A DNA stretch of 64,000 bases from Daphnia carinata (GCF_022539665.2 NC_081334.1:8340424-8404423); one strand, 5' to 3'; positions 20,986 through 32,529 are shown, counted from the stretch's first letter. A program made the numbers and translations. Notes: generated from the sequence alone by a model not told the origin.

Positions 20986-21933
20986 AGCTTTTACCGGAAA
21001 GGAATTTGCTAGAGCTATGGAAGGGATACAAGAATAAGAAGACGGCTATAATTAGCAATTGATAGGCTGTTATCAATAAAGACAAACTACAACGCTATGA
21101 CGTATAATGTACGCCACGAACTTTTGCGTAAGAGTTTAGATTTGTTGCGACTAGTATTTAGTTTTTCTATTGAATGTTCTGCTCGATGCCTTTAGTCCCT
21201 ATGACCGTATTGAGGCACTACTCGCACAACAATAATGAACAAAAGGGGAAGGCAGGTAAAAGGAAAGCATGAGACAAAAACAATAGAAATTCGACAAGCG
21301 CAGGATGTCCGGGAGCGTCATTAGTGGCCAATAGAGGCGTCAGGAACATATAAGAAATTTAGCTGCTGCCTTCCATCTTCAGTTTGTTTCTTGCCTCCAA
21401 ACAAAAATGTTCACTTTTCACTCCGTTTTAAAACGCGTTAGTGTTTTTCGAAGAAGTGACGTACACTACTGGTAGAAGCCGTTTTAGCCGTCTAACGCAA
21501 ACTAATCATGGCGGTTTTCTGGAGATCTTGGCGAGAGTGCACACCGCCGACTTACGTTAAAACTTTTCACTCTCTATCAGTGCGCCTTGGGTTAACGACT
21601 TCTATTACAGGTAAGTAATCTTCTTTAATTTGTTGTCTGTTTTATTTCACACTAATTTTTCTTTCTGGTTATGCTGCTGATGGTTACCGTGATCATTTTT
21701 CACATTTTCATTCTCGGCTTCTCTGGTGGTTTCAGTCCGATGAGGACATTTACCATCCCACTCCTCGCCGTTCTGACTTCTACAAGGAGGTTACCCAAGC
21801 CGAGGTGGAAGCGCGACAAGAAGCTCGGCGCACTTGGCTTGATGTTTGAAATGCGGAAAATGAAGATCGTGGCCCTGCTAACTTCGGCGATTCTTGCCTG
21901 CTGCGGGAACTTCCCGACAGGCTTTCACGTTTT

Positions 21934-22542
21934 TTAGACCTTTACCGATACCGATGAAGTATTTTGTCGCGGAAGCTCGACGAAAGTATGCTTTTTGCCA
22001 TCGGTTGCTTGGACATCTTGAGCAAAAATTTTCACTGATGGTAGAACAACTGCTTGTTGTTTCGGCGCCATTATGCTTCCTTCCATGCTGGCTGGGAACA
22101 CCCATTCTTCGGTTCGAGCAGTGCATACCAAAGGTACTTCGAACATTCCTACAGCTGATAACGTTGTTATTCTTAAAGGTGGCTGCTCTCCTCCTGCTGG
22201 ACACGAAAACACAATCTCGTGGGGTTTTGTTGCAGAGTAGACCCATTGATTGGATCTCATGTAGACTACTTCAGGTCCCCGCCAGTCTGTGAACTTCTTT
22301 TTGCATTGTGTGTTGATTTGGGCCGAATCATTTAAAAAGACAGCTATTGCGCAGGAATTTCGGGCCGATCTCTTGCTGATGCCGGTATGAAATTTACACA
22401 GTGGTCTTCCTATTTTGCTGCAATCTTTAACACCTTCTTTGAATAGTTCTCGATACGTTTCGAGGTCGACAGACACAGCAAGGTATTCTGGTAGATTTCC
22501 AAACAAAACACCATGCGTTCCGTTGTCTGTAGCTGCTGGCAA
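21934..22542 (-). pseudogene. Gypsy env-like gene, C-terminal part
   Basis: A minus-strand frame of 202 residues directly following the middle env block. It is Cys-containing (CRNVRSTFG region in one frame, TQCKKKFTDWRG in another), in keeping with an ectodomain, and ends in a stop at 21934. The C-terminal membrane anchor expected of an envelope protein is not clear. The link to the upstream part needs a frame change near 22540-22620. Alternative: lineage-specific sequence unrelated to the fusion protein. Position between integrase and 3' LTR argues for env. Confidence 0.55.
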
Positions 22543-22611
22543 GTTGATAATTTCGAAGAGCTTGTACTGCTGGGCGTGATCGAAGATGGGAACATGTATG
22601 AAGAAACGAAA

Positions 22612-23130
22612 CTAGTTTTCCATGGCCGCCACGATGACAGTTGATTCTCGGTAGGCGACCCAAAGCTCAGCGCTGGAAATAAACCATCCTCTTGGTAATT
22701 TCTCGTTTATCATTTTAATAACTTTATTGAATCTTGCTGGAGAGACGATTTGTGGCGCCAAATGCCCGTTGGCTAACAGACTAAAGCCGACGTCGAGACT
22801 ATCGGCGAATTGTTGTACCCACAGCAAGATCTGATTCATCGCTTCAAATGATTCGTCCAGTTGGATGTAATACTCGAAGTGATTTAGTTCTAGTTGTTCT
22901 ACGTTCACCATCCTCTCCATGAGGTTTGTTGTAACATTGTTTAGTATGGAATACTGGCCTTGCAGCTCTCCGACGAGTTTTGCGTTTGTTCTGGACTCCC
23001 AAAGTGATTCATTCACTATTGTTGCTTGTTTATCGACGATGTGGATTACTTCTCTTTGATCTCGAGAAACAAGTGGTATCTGACTGTTTGATTCTCTAAA
23101 TCTCTTTGTGTTGATACTCCAAACAGCCAT
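22612..23130 (-). pseudogene. Gypsy env-like gene, central part
   Basis: A 172-residue minus-strand frame. It contains a long helical stretch (VTTNLMERMVNVEQLELN), then LLANGHLAPQIVSPARF and MINEKLPRGW. The pattern L..G.L.P.I..P..F followed by an LP motif is characteristic of F-type envelope proteins of insect errantiviruses, which are related to baculovirus F. This would be the membrane-fusion subunit. It is separated from the N-terminal part by a frame break around 23130-23340, so the gene is non-functional as it stands. Confidence 0.65.
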
Positions 23131-23341
23131 TTCAGGATTGATCCTCCACCGTCAACGAGACTTCGACGATTTCTTTGGTTTGGATTTAAGCTTTTTTGAT
23201 GTTTGTCAATCAATCTGCTACATTCCCCATTCCTTTCAGGATTGTTGGCGGTCTGCTAGCGATTCTTCTGGCTGCTATTTGTTGTGATCGTGAGCCCTCA
23301 TTTTTCCACTTTTCTGCCACTTCTTGTTGCTGGGCTATCTT

Positions 23342-23773
23342 CTATTTCAAGTATGCTGTTGCTGCGTCGGCTAGTCCCAAATCAAGATCTGTTACAATGG
23401 TCCAGGACGATTCACTAAATGCAACATCGGTTTGTTGTTTGAAGATAGCATTTTCTCTCAGGATCAATGAGTTGCTTGACAGTGGCCCAAGCATAAAAAT
23501 GAGGAACGGCACCAATAGAGCTAAATATCTTGCTGGAGGTCTTCTGCTACGAGTGGGTCTTCTGGTTGAAGCTGGCGTGATCAGTTCTAGAGTAGGCGTG
23601 ACCACGTCGTTTTCCTCGGTGCCGGATGACGGATTACTTTGCTCAATTGGTCTTTCTTCTGAGTCAGTCTGAGGTTGTGGATCACTTGAAGCAGGTATTC
23701 CTTGTGTTTCTTTTTCTTGCTGATTTTCATCTTCTTTCTCTGAGGCTTCTTCGGTGATGCCAGGACCTGACAC
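23342..23773 (-). pseudogene. Gypsy env-like gene, N-terminal part
   Basis: Starts with an acidic, Gln/Glu-rich tail (EKEDENQQEKETQ), then a basic Arg-Pro segment and a hydrophobic helix (YLALLVPFLIFMLGP) that could act as signal or anchor. It continues into ENAIFKQQTDVAFSESSWT, which resembles the beginning of errantivirus Env ectodomains. The helix followed by this motif supports an env assignment. The long acidic leader before it is unusual and may belong to a separate spliced exon. Confidence 0.6.
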
Positions 23774-24144
23774 AGCTTCATGGAATGACTACATGCGCAC
23801 TACGTGAACGATATCTGTTTTACCTCGGCCAGTTGCCGATATCACTTCATAGTTTACTGGTGTGGTTTGCCTCAACACTTTGAATGATCCTTGTTAAATA
23901 TACAAGGATATATGTACGGGGCTTCTGTATTGGTATACAGGTTTCTGAACACAAAGCTAGTTCGTGTTCACAACATTTGTATATAACATGGAGAACAAGT
24001 TGTACTTACCACACATATCAGAGGTGAAAGAAAAAGAGTTGAATATCAGCTTTATCACCAAAGAAATTTATTCTAGGCCACTGACAGGAAAAACGTGACT
24101 GTATGGTAGCGGACGATATCGAGAGAGAGAGAGCAAGGTGAAAG

Positions 24145-25099
24145 CTAAACACTATACAAGAAAAGCTGTACATAGAATGGAAACTTTTCTTCTTGGATCA
24201 GCGCCATCGGGTGGATGTTAACAAGGACATGGCTGATAATTCTTAACAGTCCTAGCCAACAACGAAGAAGTTTTTCTGATTTTCCCACTTTGCGCACAGG
24301 CTTGTAAATGAGTACTAAATCTCCTTCTCTGAATGCCAATTCTTATGGCGTGCATCGTAGGTTTGTTTTTGTTTTTGCTGTACACGCTCCATTCTGATTT
24401 TCACTTTTCTCTAGCTGCAGCCAAGTCAGCAATTAAACGATCTGCATATTCTTGGCTCAAGTCTGTAGAGGAGAAGGAATGGTGAGTATCCTGTAGATTC
24501 TTGTCTGGCTGTGTTGTATGCGAAGTAGACGTACTGCAAGGTTTCATCCCAATCTCGTTGATCACTGCTGACGTACATGGACAGCATTGCAGCCAATGTA
24601 TGGTTCATTCTTTCCACTGCTCCATTTGCCTGGGGGTGATAACTAGAAGTCGTCTTGTGGTTGGTGAGTAGTTTCTTTAAAACAGCTTGAGTTAGATCGG
24701 CGATAAAACACTTTCCTCGATCTGTAATTATTTCATCTGGAGCCCCATGGCGTAGACAAATTTGATGAACGAAAAATTCTGCAATATCGTTTCCATCATC
24801 CTTTCCAGTGTGCATGCCTTTTAACTCAACCTATTTGGTTAGGTAATCAACTGCCCTATAATAATTCTATTTCTTTTTGTGGAGAGCGGAAATGGCCCTA
24901 TGAGGTCCACGCCTACTCTTTGAAATGGTCTTTCCACTTTGATGCATTGTAGAAGTCCTGGAGGTTTATCTGGAACTTCCCAGCTCTGCCAGTGTACGCA
25001 GCTCTGCACATGACAAACTATGTCGAGTGTCATCTTCGGCCAGTAGAAGCGATCACAAATTTTTTGTAGTGTTCGACTGATGCCAAGGTGACCGGACAC
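24145..25099 (-). pseudogene. Gypsy integrase
   Basis: Three minus-strand frames in order: 25099-24839 holds the N-terminal zinc-type region (HLGISRTLQKICDRFYWP, then CVHWQSWE) and the start of the core (VGVDLIGPFPL, first catalytic Asp); 24815-24426 holds IITDRGKCF (second Asp) and HPQANGAVERMN (catalytic Glu); 24339-24145 holds the C-terminal GPY/F-like part (FREGDLVLIYKP). All three catalytic acids are present, but the frames are broken at about 24835 and 24420, so a working enzyme is unlikely. Confidence 0.9.
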
Positions 25100-25117
25100 A
25101 ACGTCGTCATGGTAGGC

Positions 25118-25936
25118 CTATGTGATTCTTTCACGGTAGTCAACAGGTACGCATAATCTTCTGTAACTTTTTCCATTCGTTATAGTTTCTTTGTAGAGTT
25201 TTCCATTGTTCATCACAAATTTTTTACTTTTGCCTTTCCTTTTTGGAATTTCTGAATTAGCTGATTTTTGCTTGTCTGCTAGGGACTCGTTTTCTTCTTC
25301 GGAGAGTGTTAGGTCATCACTTAGTGCCCCTATGACGATACAACGGTCGTCTCCTTGCTCTTCCATTTTTGGTAATGGATTTCTTGAAAGACAATCTGCG
25401 TTGTCATGCATTTTTCCACTGCGATACACAATCGTTATATCGTATTCTTGTAGCGATAAGCTCCAACGTGCTAGACGACCTGCTAGGTCTTTTTTGCTCA
25501 TTAACGAACATAGAGCCTTATGATCTGTGATGACTTTCACTTTGCAGCCCCACACAAAACATCTGAACTTGGAGAGACGCCACACTAGTGCAAGACACTC
25601 TTTTCCAGTTATCGAATAGTTCACTTCCCATTTAGTCAATAATCGGCGGGCGTATGCTATGGGAAGTTCTGCTTCATCTATGCGCTGGGCTAGTACACCT
25701 CGTATCCCGTATTCACAGGCGCCAGGAAAAATTCCTATCGGCAACTCGTAGTTGGGATGGGCCAAAACTGGAGCTGAAGTGAGCGCTTTTTTCAGGGCAT
25801 CGAAACTGTTGTCCTGATCTTCTTCCCACGCAAACGAAATTTCTTTCTTCATGAGTGACGTGAGTGGGTGTGCAATTGAAGCAAAACCTTGGATATGACG
25901 TCGATAGTACGAACATAGGCCCAAAAAACTTGGCAC
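25118..25936 (-). pseudogene. Gypsy RNase H and reverse-transcriptase thumb/connection
   Basis: An intact 272-residue minus-strand frame: FLGLCSYYRRHIQGFA (end of the polymerase), then RNase H with KECLALVW, VITDHKALCSLM and DNADCLSRNP. The usual first catalytic Asp, in a TDAS-type motif, is replaced: the frame reads FPGACEYGI. It ends with the linker to integrase (VPVDYRERIT). It lies between the broken polymerase and the integrase frames. Confidence 0.9.
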
Positions 25937-26046
25937 TCGATTAACTTTGTCTGCTGTTGAATGGCCTTCACTAGGTGATGGGAAATTCGAGGCTGCCTCG
26001 AGCTTTTAAGGATCTGGTGCTACACCGTCTTTTGAAATCAGGTGTC

Positions 26047-26503
26047 CTAAACTTTTAGAGTGTGCTCTAGAAATGAGCATTTTGACCATTTTAGTTTTAA
26101 ACCAGCTTTAACAAGGCAACTCAGCACTAAGCGAAGACGTTCCAAATGTTGTTGGAAGATTGCTGAGTAGATTATGACGTCATCCAGGTATATGAGACAT
26201 ATCGTCCAACGAAGTCCAGCCAAAATAATGTCCATGGCTCTCTGAAAAGTGCCGGTTGACTGTTACTGCGTTGAACTTGCGATAATCTACACAAAAACGC
26301 CAAGTGCCGCCTTTCTTCTTCACCAGAACCACTGGGGAAGACCAAGGGCTGCCAGACGGTTCGATTACTCCTCGATGTAACATTCCTTCCACTTGATTTT
26401 GAATTACAGCTCTTTCCTTCCAAGCACTTTTGTAAGGGAGTTTATGTATTGGGGAAGGGGTTCCAGTGTTAATGTCAGGTTTGATTACTGCACAGTATCC
26501 CAA
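26047..26503 (-). pseudogene. Gypsy reverse transcriptase with internal deletion
   Basis: The upstream part reads KLPYKSAWKERAVIQ to WSSPVVLVKKKGG and FCVDYRKFNAVTVN, the normal fingers motifs. Then, instead of the palm segment with the first catalytic Asp, the sequence jumps to a block reading MDIILAGLRW and CLIYLDDVIIYS, the YLDD active-site motif, in another frame. I estimate that 70-80 residues are lost between the two. This deletion alone would abolish polymerase activity. Confidence 0.9.
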
Positions 26504-27032
26504 ATCATCTTCATTTGGTGCAAAACAATGGGTAAATTGTTTGAGAATTTTTTTTGTTTCTTCTTTTCTCTTCCGTTGCTAGACCTGTCCAATTCTTCTT
26601 CCTAGGTGTTCTAAGAATTGCTTTTCATCATGATTTTAATCTTGTCCCTCGACTGAGGTGTCCATCGGTAGGACTTCTTGGCTTGTTTCTATCTCTTTTG
26701 TTTCAGGATGTTCTTCTAACGTCCCTAAAGTCACTCCTTTTTCTAGCCAAACCGTTTTCGGAGACAAGTTGGCAACAGGAATTTTTTTGTAAATCCTTTT
26801 GTACTAGTGCATGACCAGTCGATAGGCTACTTGTCGCTAGTAATGGCTCTGAAGGTGTCACAATGCAGGAATCTTCCATCTTGCTGGAAACTGTTGTTGG
26901 AATTTGCTTGATTGAGTATGCTGGTATCTCTTGACGATCTCTTGTAACAAGTCTGCTATCCTTGACTTCTTCAGCTTGAATAAGCAAAATTTCTGCAAGC
27001 GGTGACTTCTCTGTCGTAAACGGCCATTCTTT

Positions 27033-27598
27033 TTATTCGTAATCGATGTGAATAGCTTGAAGTTGTTGTAGGAAATCATTCCCCAGTAGTAGTTCAAAAC
27101 CTGACATTGGCATGACCATCGCGTTTCCTTTAATAGTCTTGCCTTTGTGGGTTACTACAATGCCAGCCGTACTCTGGGGGGACAGAATGAGGCCGACGCA
27201 TCTTACAAGACGAATCTTTGGTCCATTCCGGGGGTTTTCGACGAACCCCGTCTTTTTCAGCAATTCAGGAAAAATCACTGTGACAGCAGCTCCTGTATCA
27301 ATCAACACTATTGCAGTTTCTTTAACGCACTTTACTTTTTCCTTAATTAATCTTGCAGGATTTAAATTTAAAATGTAGTCTTCTGAACCAGTTTTGTTTT
27401 CTTCTGGCATCACCAACTCTTGAACCACTGAGTTAACAGATGGATACTCTTTTGAAGTTGTCCCTGCCCCAGCGCCCTTTGCTGTGCCCTTATACTGCTC
27501 TGATTCAGGATTTCTGAAACAGTTACGGCTTTTACTTTTTTACAGTAAAAACATTGTGGTTTACCGCTTGTAGTGCGCCGTTTCGGTTTAAAAGACAC
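27033..27598 (-). pseudogene. Gypsy protease and Gag/Pol junction
   Basis: The frame 27428-27033 contains VLIDTGAAVTVIF, the aspartic protease signature with catalytic Asp in DTGA, and ELLLGNDFLQQL, the usual C-terminal protease motif. The frame 27598-27410 carries CFYCKK, a broken zinc knuckle at the end of Gag. The two frames overlap by 19 bases. Gypsy elements often use a frameshift here, so this break could be natural. Confidence 0.85.
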
Positions 27599-27613
27599 TT
27601 TTTTTATTTGCTC

Positions 27614-28503
27614 TTAACCCCCTCGATTAAGCAATTCTTGAACGACTTCGCGCAATATCTTTTTATGATCTGCTTGCGGATCCGTGTAGACCAGTGAAAG
27701 GTTTGGGACTTGCTCACTAGACTTCTGATGTTCTCCATACTCTAGCCTCCGACATGACAGATGCTTCCGTATGGGTTTTGCTAACTCCAAAGATTGTTCA
27801 CACGTTTGTGGTTTCAATTGATAAAGTTTTTTATAAAGTGTTGGCCGAAGACCTCTAAAAAGATGATCTAGTCGGTTGGTTTCCGACATATTCGGGTCGA
27901 TCAGTCTGCAAAGATTAATTATTTCGTAGTAGTACCTAGTGGTCGGCTCATCCACTCCTTCCTGCCAGTCGTTCGGTACTCTTGCGCACAGGAACCTGTT
28001 TCTTGCCGCATCATCCAAGTACATAGCAAAATTGTTTCGCTTGTCCGCGTCACCCCAAAGTCACCCCAACCGTTGTAGTCAACAATTATCTCGTAGCGCT
28101 CTAACCACTGACGAACGTCTTCGGTTGGGCTACCTCGAAAAATTGGTGGACTTATATACTTTCTTGCAGCCGCCGTGGCTCTTTCTTGCAATTGTCTTGG
28201 AGGTCTGAAAATATGTTGTTCTGCTACAGGAACCACCGGGTGCGTTGGCTCTGTTAAATCTTGTTCGGAGTCCAAACTTGATTCTGACTGTCTTGCAGGA
28301 TTTTCAAACCCTCTCTTGCGAATCTTTTCTGTACTTGATGTCGTCAAATCTTCTCTTGACGTAGAAATTTCTGAACCTTGTGCCTCGTTAGTTGCTGCTG
28401 TCTCGTTACCTGACAGCGCGATGGGCAAGTCACGAAGCGGTTGCAATCGTCTACTTGGATCCCGAGGGCAACTAGGTAAGCGTGAACTATTCTTCTTCTG
28501 CAT
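27614..28503 (-). pseudogene. Gypsy gag
   Basis: The start Met is near 28503 (MQKKNSSRLPSCPRDPS). A disordered Ser/Glu-rich leader is followed by the capsid region: PPIFRGSPTEDVRQWLERYE, then (after a frame change around 28020-28050) DDAARNRFLCARVP, TTRYYYEIINLCRLIDP and the SETNRLDHLFRGLRPTL block typical of retrotransposon Gag. It ends LLNRGG at 27614. The frame change disrupts the gene. Confidence 0.85.
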
Positions 28504-28548
28504 CGACTATCTTTAAAGCAGCACTAGTTCGTTAACAACGGGTAACGA

Positions 28549-28564
28549 GCTGCTTTTCCACCAA
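28549..28564 (-). promoter_or_regulatory. Candidate Gypsy primer-binding site
   Basis: On the element strand, next to the 5' LTR end, the sequence is TTGGTGGAAAAGCAGC. It has the required TGG start, but I could not match it to a common tRNA 3' end. The same motif with one change (TTGGTGGAGAAGCAGG) adjoins the LTR at 34311. Confidence 0.5.
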
Positions 28565-28931
28565 TGTCACACTGGACTTAACTTTATAAATGATTTGTAT
28601 TGAACTTTAAGGGGAAATACAAAACGTAACAAAAATGAAGAATAACTACGCTTTTTACTTAACTTGAACACAGGAACGTGAAGAGAACTACGAAATTCAG
28701 AAAGGACTTCGAACTAGAAGTGGGCTAAAAATGTAAGGGTTTTTATACCACCGTGATGGATATACGCCCCATCTCTAGGGTTACATAAATTCTAAGACCT
28801 TAACTATCTTCACTAGTTTATCTGCGTGTTACAGCATCTTTCATAAGAATCTTTACTTTTCGCAATTCAAACGTTGGTTGTCACGTCTTTTCAGAAATGA
28901 TAACCACGTCAACTATTTTCCCCTCGTGACA
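28565..28931 (-). repeat. Gypsy 5' LTR
   Basis: Begins TGTCACACTGGAC and ends CTCGTGACA on the plus strand, followed by the ATAT target duplication. On the element strand a GGTATAAAA near 28741-28750 is a plausible promoter TATA box. Confidence 0.9.
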
Positions 28932-29876
28932 ATATCCCTAACTATTTAAAGGAAATGAACTTGGAATTGCAGTGAGCTTTGTGTGTAAAATTCTAATGAT
29001 TTCCTTAAACACAGCCATTTTCGGATTGAAATCGTAAAAATTAATAAAATTCGTCAAAAACAGGTTGACAGATTCAAAGTTAGTAAGGATAGCCAAATAT
29101 CGAATGTTCGAACAACCAGGGTTAGTAGCGTTTTATGGTAAGTTTAGATAGTGGTTGTTCGCACAAACTCCATGGTTACCAGTCCAATATCCCTAACTAT
29201 TTCAATGAAATGTTCTTGTAATTGTAGTGAACTTTGTGTGTAAATTTCTAATGATTTAATTAATTAATGATTTTCGCATTGAAATCGTAAAAATTAATAA
29301 AATTCGCCAAAAAAAAGTTACCCATTCAAAGTTAGTAAGGAGAGCCAAATATCGAATGTTCGAAGAACCAAGGTAAGCCATATTTTACCAAACGCCACCG
29401 GATGGTGAGTTTTGATAGTTGTTGTTGGCCAAACGCGATGGTTACCAGTCGAATATATCTAACTATTTAAATGAAATGTACTTGTAATTGTAGGGAACTT
29501 TGTGTATAAAATTCTTATGATTTCATTATACAGAGCCATTTTCGGATTGAAATCGTAAAAATTAATAAAATTCGTAAAAAACCAGGTTGCCGATTCGAAG
29601 TTAGTAAGGATAGCCAAATATCGAATTTTCGAAGAAACAAGGTTAGTCATTTTTTACTAAACACCACCTGGTGGTGAGTTTTGATAGTGGTTGTTCGCCA
29701 AACGCGATTGTTACCAGTCCAATACCCTTAACTATTTAAATCAAATGTACTTACCAGTACCATGTGTCCTTCCTTAAATGTCACTGTGCGATGATGTTCA
29801 TCATTCTACATTTTTTGTTTTTCTTGCACATGCTGTAGCCTTGTTCGCACAATATCCCTCGCGACCGTTAAGTTGC

Positions 29877-30458
29877 TCATTCTTCTTTGCCAGTCTTTTT
29901 TGCCAGATTTGTTGTGAGTCGTGGGCTTGGCTGGGCTCCCACTAGTGGACATTGGAAGCACTGGTCTTCTCTCGTATAGTAAGAAAAATTGGGAAATCCG
30001 GTGCATTCTTGTCGTGACGTGTTATGCGAGAAGCTAATATGGTGCAACAGTTCATCCCAATTCTTTTGGTCATTTGAGACGTACATCGACATCACCGTGG
30101 CTAACCTATGGTTCATGCGTTCTACCTGTCCATTTGCTTGTGGGTGATAACTTGATGTCGTCTTATGCCTGATTCCCAATTTCTAAAACATAGTTTGCGT
30201 AACCTCAGCTCAGAAGCATTTGCCCCGATCTGTTATTATGGCTACGGGCATTTCATGACGTAGTGCTATGTATTCCACCAGAAAGTTAGTAACTTCTTCT
30301 GCCTTACCCGACGGTAAGGCTTTTAATTCCACCCATTTTGTTAAATAATCCAACGCTACAATGATCATTTTATTCCCTACGTCGAATAATGTAAACGGTG
30401 CAAGGAGGTTCACCCCTACCTTCTGGAAAGGTCTGGCTACTTTTATACACTGCAGCAT
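29877..30458 (-). pseudogene. Gypsy-2 integrase core
   Basis: The frame 30458-30210 reads FQKVGVNLLAPFTLF (the first catalytic Asp has become Asn: VGVN instead of VGVD), DYLTKWVELKALPSG and IITDRGKCF (second Asp). The frame 30179-29877 reads KTTSSYHPQANGQVERMNHR (Glu present) and NWDELLHHISFSHN. A stop separates the two. Loss of the first Asp and the frame break make it inactive. Confidence 0.9.
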
Positions 30459-30730
30459 TCCACCAGGAATGACTTTCTGGCTTTTTCAAGTTTGACACTT
30501 TAACACTATGTGTTTATACTCAGGGGAACATGTAATCGTAGCCACTGTTTTCTTTATTTCATCTTCTTTTTAAAGAATTTCCCTTCTTCCAACGAGAAAC
30601 ACTTTCCAGCAGGTCTTTGTGATTCCAGTTTTTCAATAATTTTTTATTACTCCACGTTGTTTTTGCACCAAATCCAATAATAAATCTGCTGACCTAAAGT
30701 CTGCTTGGGTGTATTGTACCGATCCAATAG

Positions 30731-31700
30731 CTATGCACTGATCCTCTGTCTCTTTTTACGTGATGGGGACTGGGTAACGGTACTGCTCCGATGCCATATC
30801 CACACGCGTCCGTCATGATAATCATTGGTGCTTCCTAATTCGGGTGAGCTAATATTGGAGCCGCTGATAACACTTGTTTCAACGCAATGAAACCTGCCCG
30901 CTGGGTGTCTTCCCAAATGAATGTTGTTCCTTTCTTGGTTAATCTTGTCAAAGGTTGTGCTAACTTAGCGAAATTCCTATTATGTTGTCTGTAGTAAGAA
31001 CATAGTCCGATCAAACTTTGGACACGTCTAATTTTTTCTGCTGTTGTCCCTCGTTGCATTCTGCTAAGTCTGCTACTGCTGTGATTTTTTCCGGATCTGG
31101 TGATATCCCTTGTTTAGATACCACATGTCCAGAGACTTTCAAAGTCGTCATTGCAAATTGGCATTTGCTTCCCTTCAGTTTATGCCCTGCTTTGGCTAGG
31201 CACGATAATACCAAATGTAAGCGGTACATATGGGTTTGAAAATTGGGTGCATAAACCATTAAATCATCTAGGTAAACTAGACAAGAATTCCAACGTAGTC
31301 CCCCCAAAAATGATGTCCATTGCCCGTTGAAATGCGCAGTGACCAATTGTTAGTCCAAATAGTAAGACTTTGAATTGATATATTCCGTCTGCTGTGATAA
31401 ACGCCGTTTTTTCTTTCTGTCTTCTTTTCGAAGCGGTAGTTCATGATATCCTGATTGTAAATCCATTATGGAAAAGTATTCCGCTCCTTCTTGTTTGCTA
31501 TGAATATCATTGATACGGGGTAGTGGTAATACATCTCTGACGTGACTTGTTTAAGCCCCGATAGTCTACACAGAACCGCCATGACCCATCTTTTTACTTG
31601 ATAAGCACTAGTGGTGCTCGTCACCGGCTCTCCGATCTTTCTTGATACCCGCTTTTATCATCTCTTCCGATAACCCTTGTATTATTTTTCGAGCTTTCCA
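30731..31700 (-). pseudogene. Gypsy-2 reverse transcriptase with RNase H remnant
   Basis: The frame 31346-31011 carries LVYLDDLMVYAPNFQTH, the polymerase active-site YLDD, then LVLSCLAKAGHKLKGSKC. The frame 31059-30835 carries SLIGLCSYYRQHNRNFAKL and AAPILAHPN. Upstream (31350-31700), in broken frames, are the fingers and palm parts. Most of RNase H is missing between about 30480 and 30730. Identity to the first Gypsy is visible but moderate, so the two are different families or old relatives. Confidence 0.85.
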
Positions 31701-31827
31701 CGCGCTTGCATTTGGTCGCTGATATACCGGCATCACCCCCTCCTTAATATTTATTTGGTGTTATGCTGTCGTACACTGCAGTCTTTGTCATCCATTGCGA
31801 AGCATGGTAGATGTTCCACTTATAGTG

Positions 31828-32448
31828 CTAATAATGATTTTCTGTTTTCGTCTGTAAGATCGCCATTAAATTGTTGTCCCAGATATACAAGTTTTCCTCT
31901 TCTACTATCAGATTGCTTTTGTTTATTCCACCCTTTTCTTGTGAGTGTTCGTCCCAATCACACTTAACTATTTCGTTGGTGTACGGATGTATAGTCCCTA
32001 AAGTCGATCCTTCCTTCAGCCAAACTGGCACAGCAGACAAGTTTGCCTCCGGTATACATCTCGAGTCAGCCGCGAGAATAGCATAGCCCGTTGATTATGT
32101 TGATATTATAGTTTTTTCGTACCCAACCACTTTGCAACAACAACAACAAGTTTGTACCGGTGTCGGATTTCGTGGCTCGTTGGCTGCTGCGAGCTCCAAT
32201 TCACGAACTTCTTTTGAGGTTACTTTCGAACTGTCGCGCGTGAGCGGTACCACGTTAACGTTATCACTATTGTCAAGCACTTCCAATTTTTCCGTGGTGT
32301 CATTAGTGTCTCTTGATTTTGCCAGCGGTACTTGGTTCACCACTTCTATTTCCGACAGTTCAGACTGGACAAATAATTTTGGGTGTAAACGCCTACTTTG
32401 CGCACGGCCGCACGTAGAGTATCTTCCTGACTGTTTTACGTTGTACAC
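31828..32448 (-). pseudogene. Gypsy-2 protease-to-RT linker and preceding region
   Basis: Two minus-strand frames. 32040-31828 reads VPVWLKEGSTLGTIHP and occupies the position of the sequence between protease and polymerase in the first Gypsy. 32448-32095 is acidic and Thr/Val-rich and ends in a run of cysteines (TCCCCCKVV); it may include the decayed protease region, though no DTGA motif is seen. Assigned by position more than by motif. Confidence 0.4.
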
Positions 32449-32529
32449 TCATCAATACGCCATACCCCAACGTTTCGCTCTCATCCGGAGTGAGTTCGAC
32501 CGAGAGGTGGGAGGTAACGATCAGTTATA

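Larger units (their letters stand above)
20311..28931 (-). mobile_element. Complete errantivirus-like Gypsy retrotransposon with env (minus strand)
   Basis: An 8.6-kb element with 374- and 367-bp LTRs, TG...CA ends and a 4-bp ATAT target duplication (20307-20310 and 28932-28935). Minus-strand order is gag, protease, reverse transcriptase, RNase H, integrase, env, the layout of insect errantiviruses and their relatives. Removing it restores a 269-bp unit of the surrounding tandem array. Frameshifts and a deletion in reverse transcriptase make it non-autonomous. Confidence 0.93.
19953..29756. repeat. Tandem array of about 268-bp units, split by a Gypsy insertion
   Basis: Units begin ACCAAGGTTAGTCATGTTTT. 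Copies: 19953-20220 (268 bp); 20221-20310 continued at 28936-29114 (269 bp after removing the Gypsy and one target copy); 29115-29366 (252 bp, with a small deletion); 29367-29636 (270 bp); and 29637-29756 (cut by the second Gypsy). Shared landmarks in order are CCACCTGGTGG, TTTTGATAGTGGTTGTTCG, TTAACTATTTAAAT and GAAATCGTAAAAATTAATAAAA. Confidence 0.85.

Noticed and set aside
21878-22292. Plus-strand frames of 120-130 residues opposite Gypsy env
   Set aside because: They overlap the minus-strand env frames and lack motifs, so they are frame shadows.
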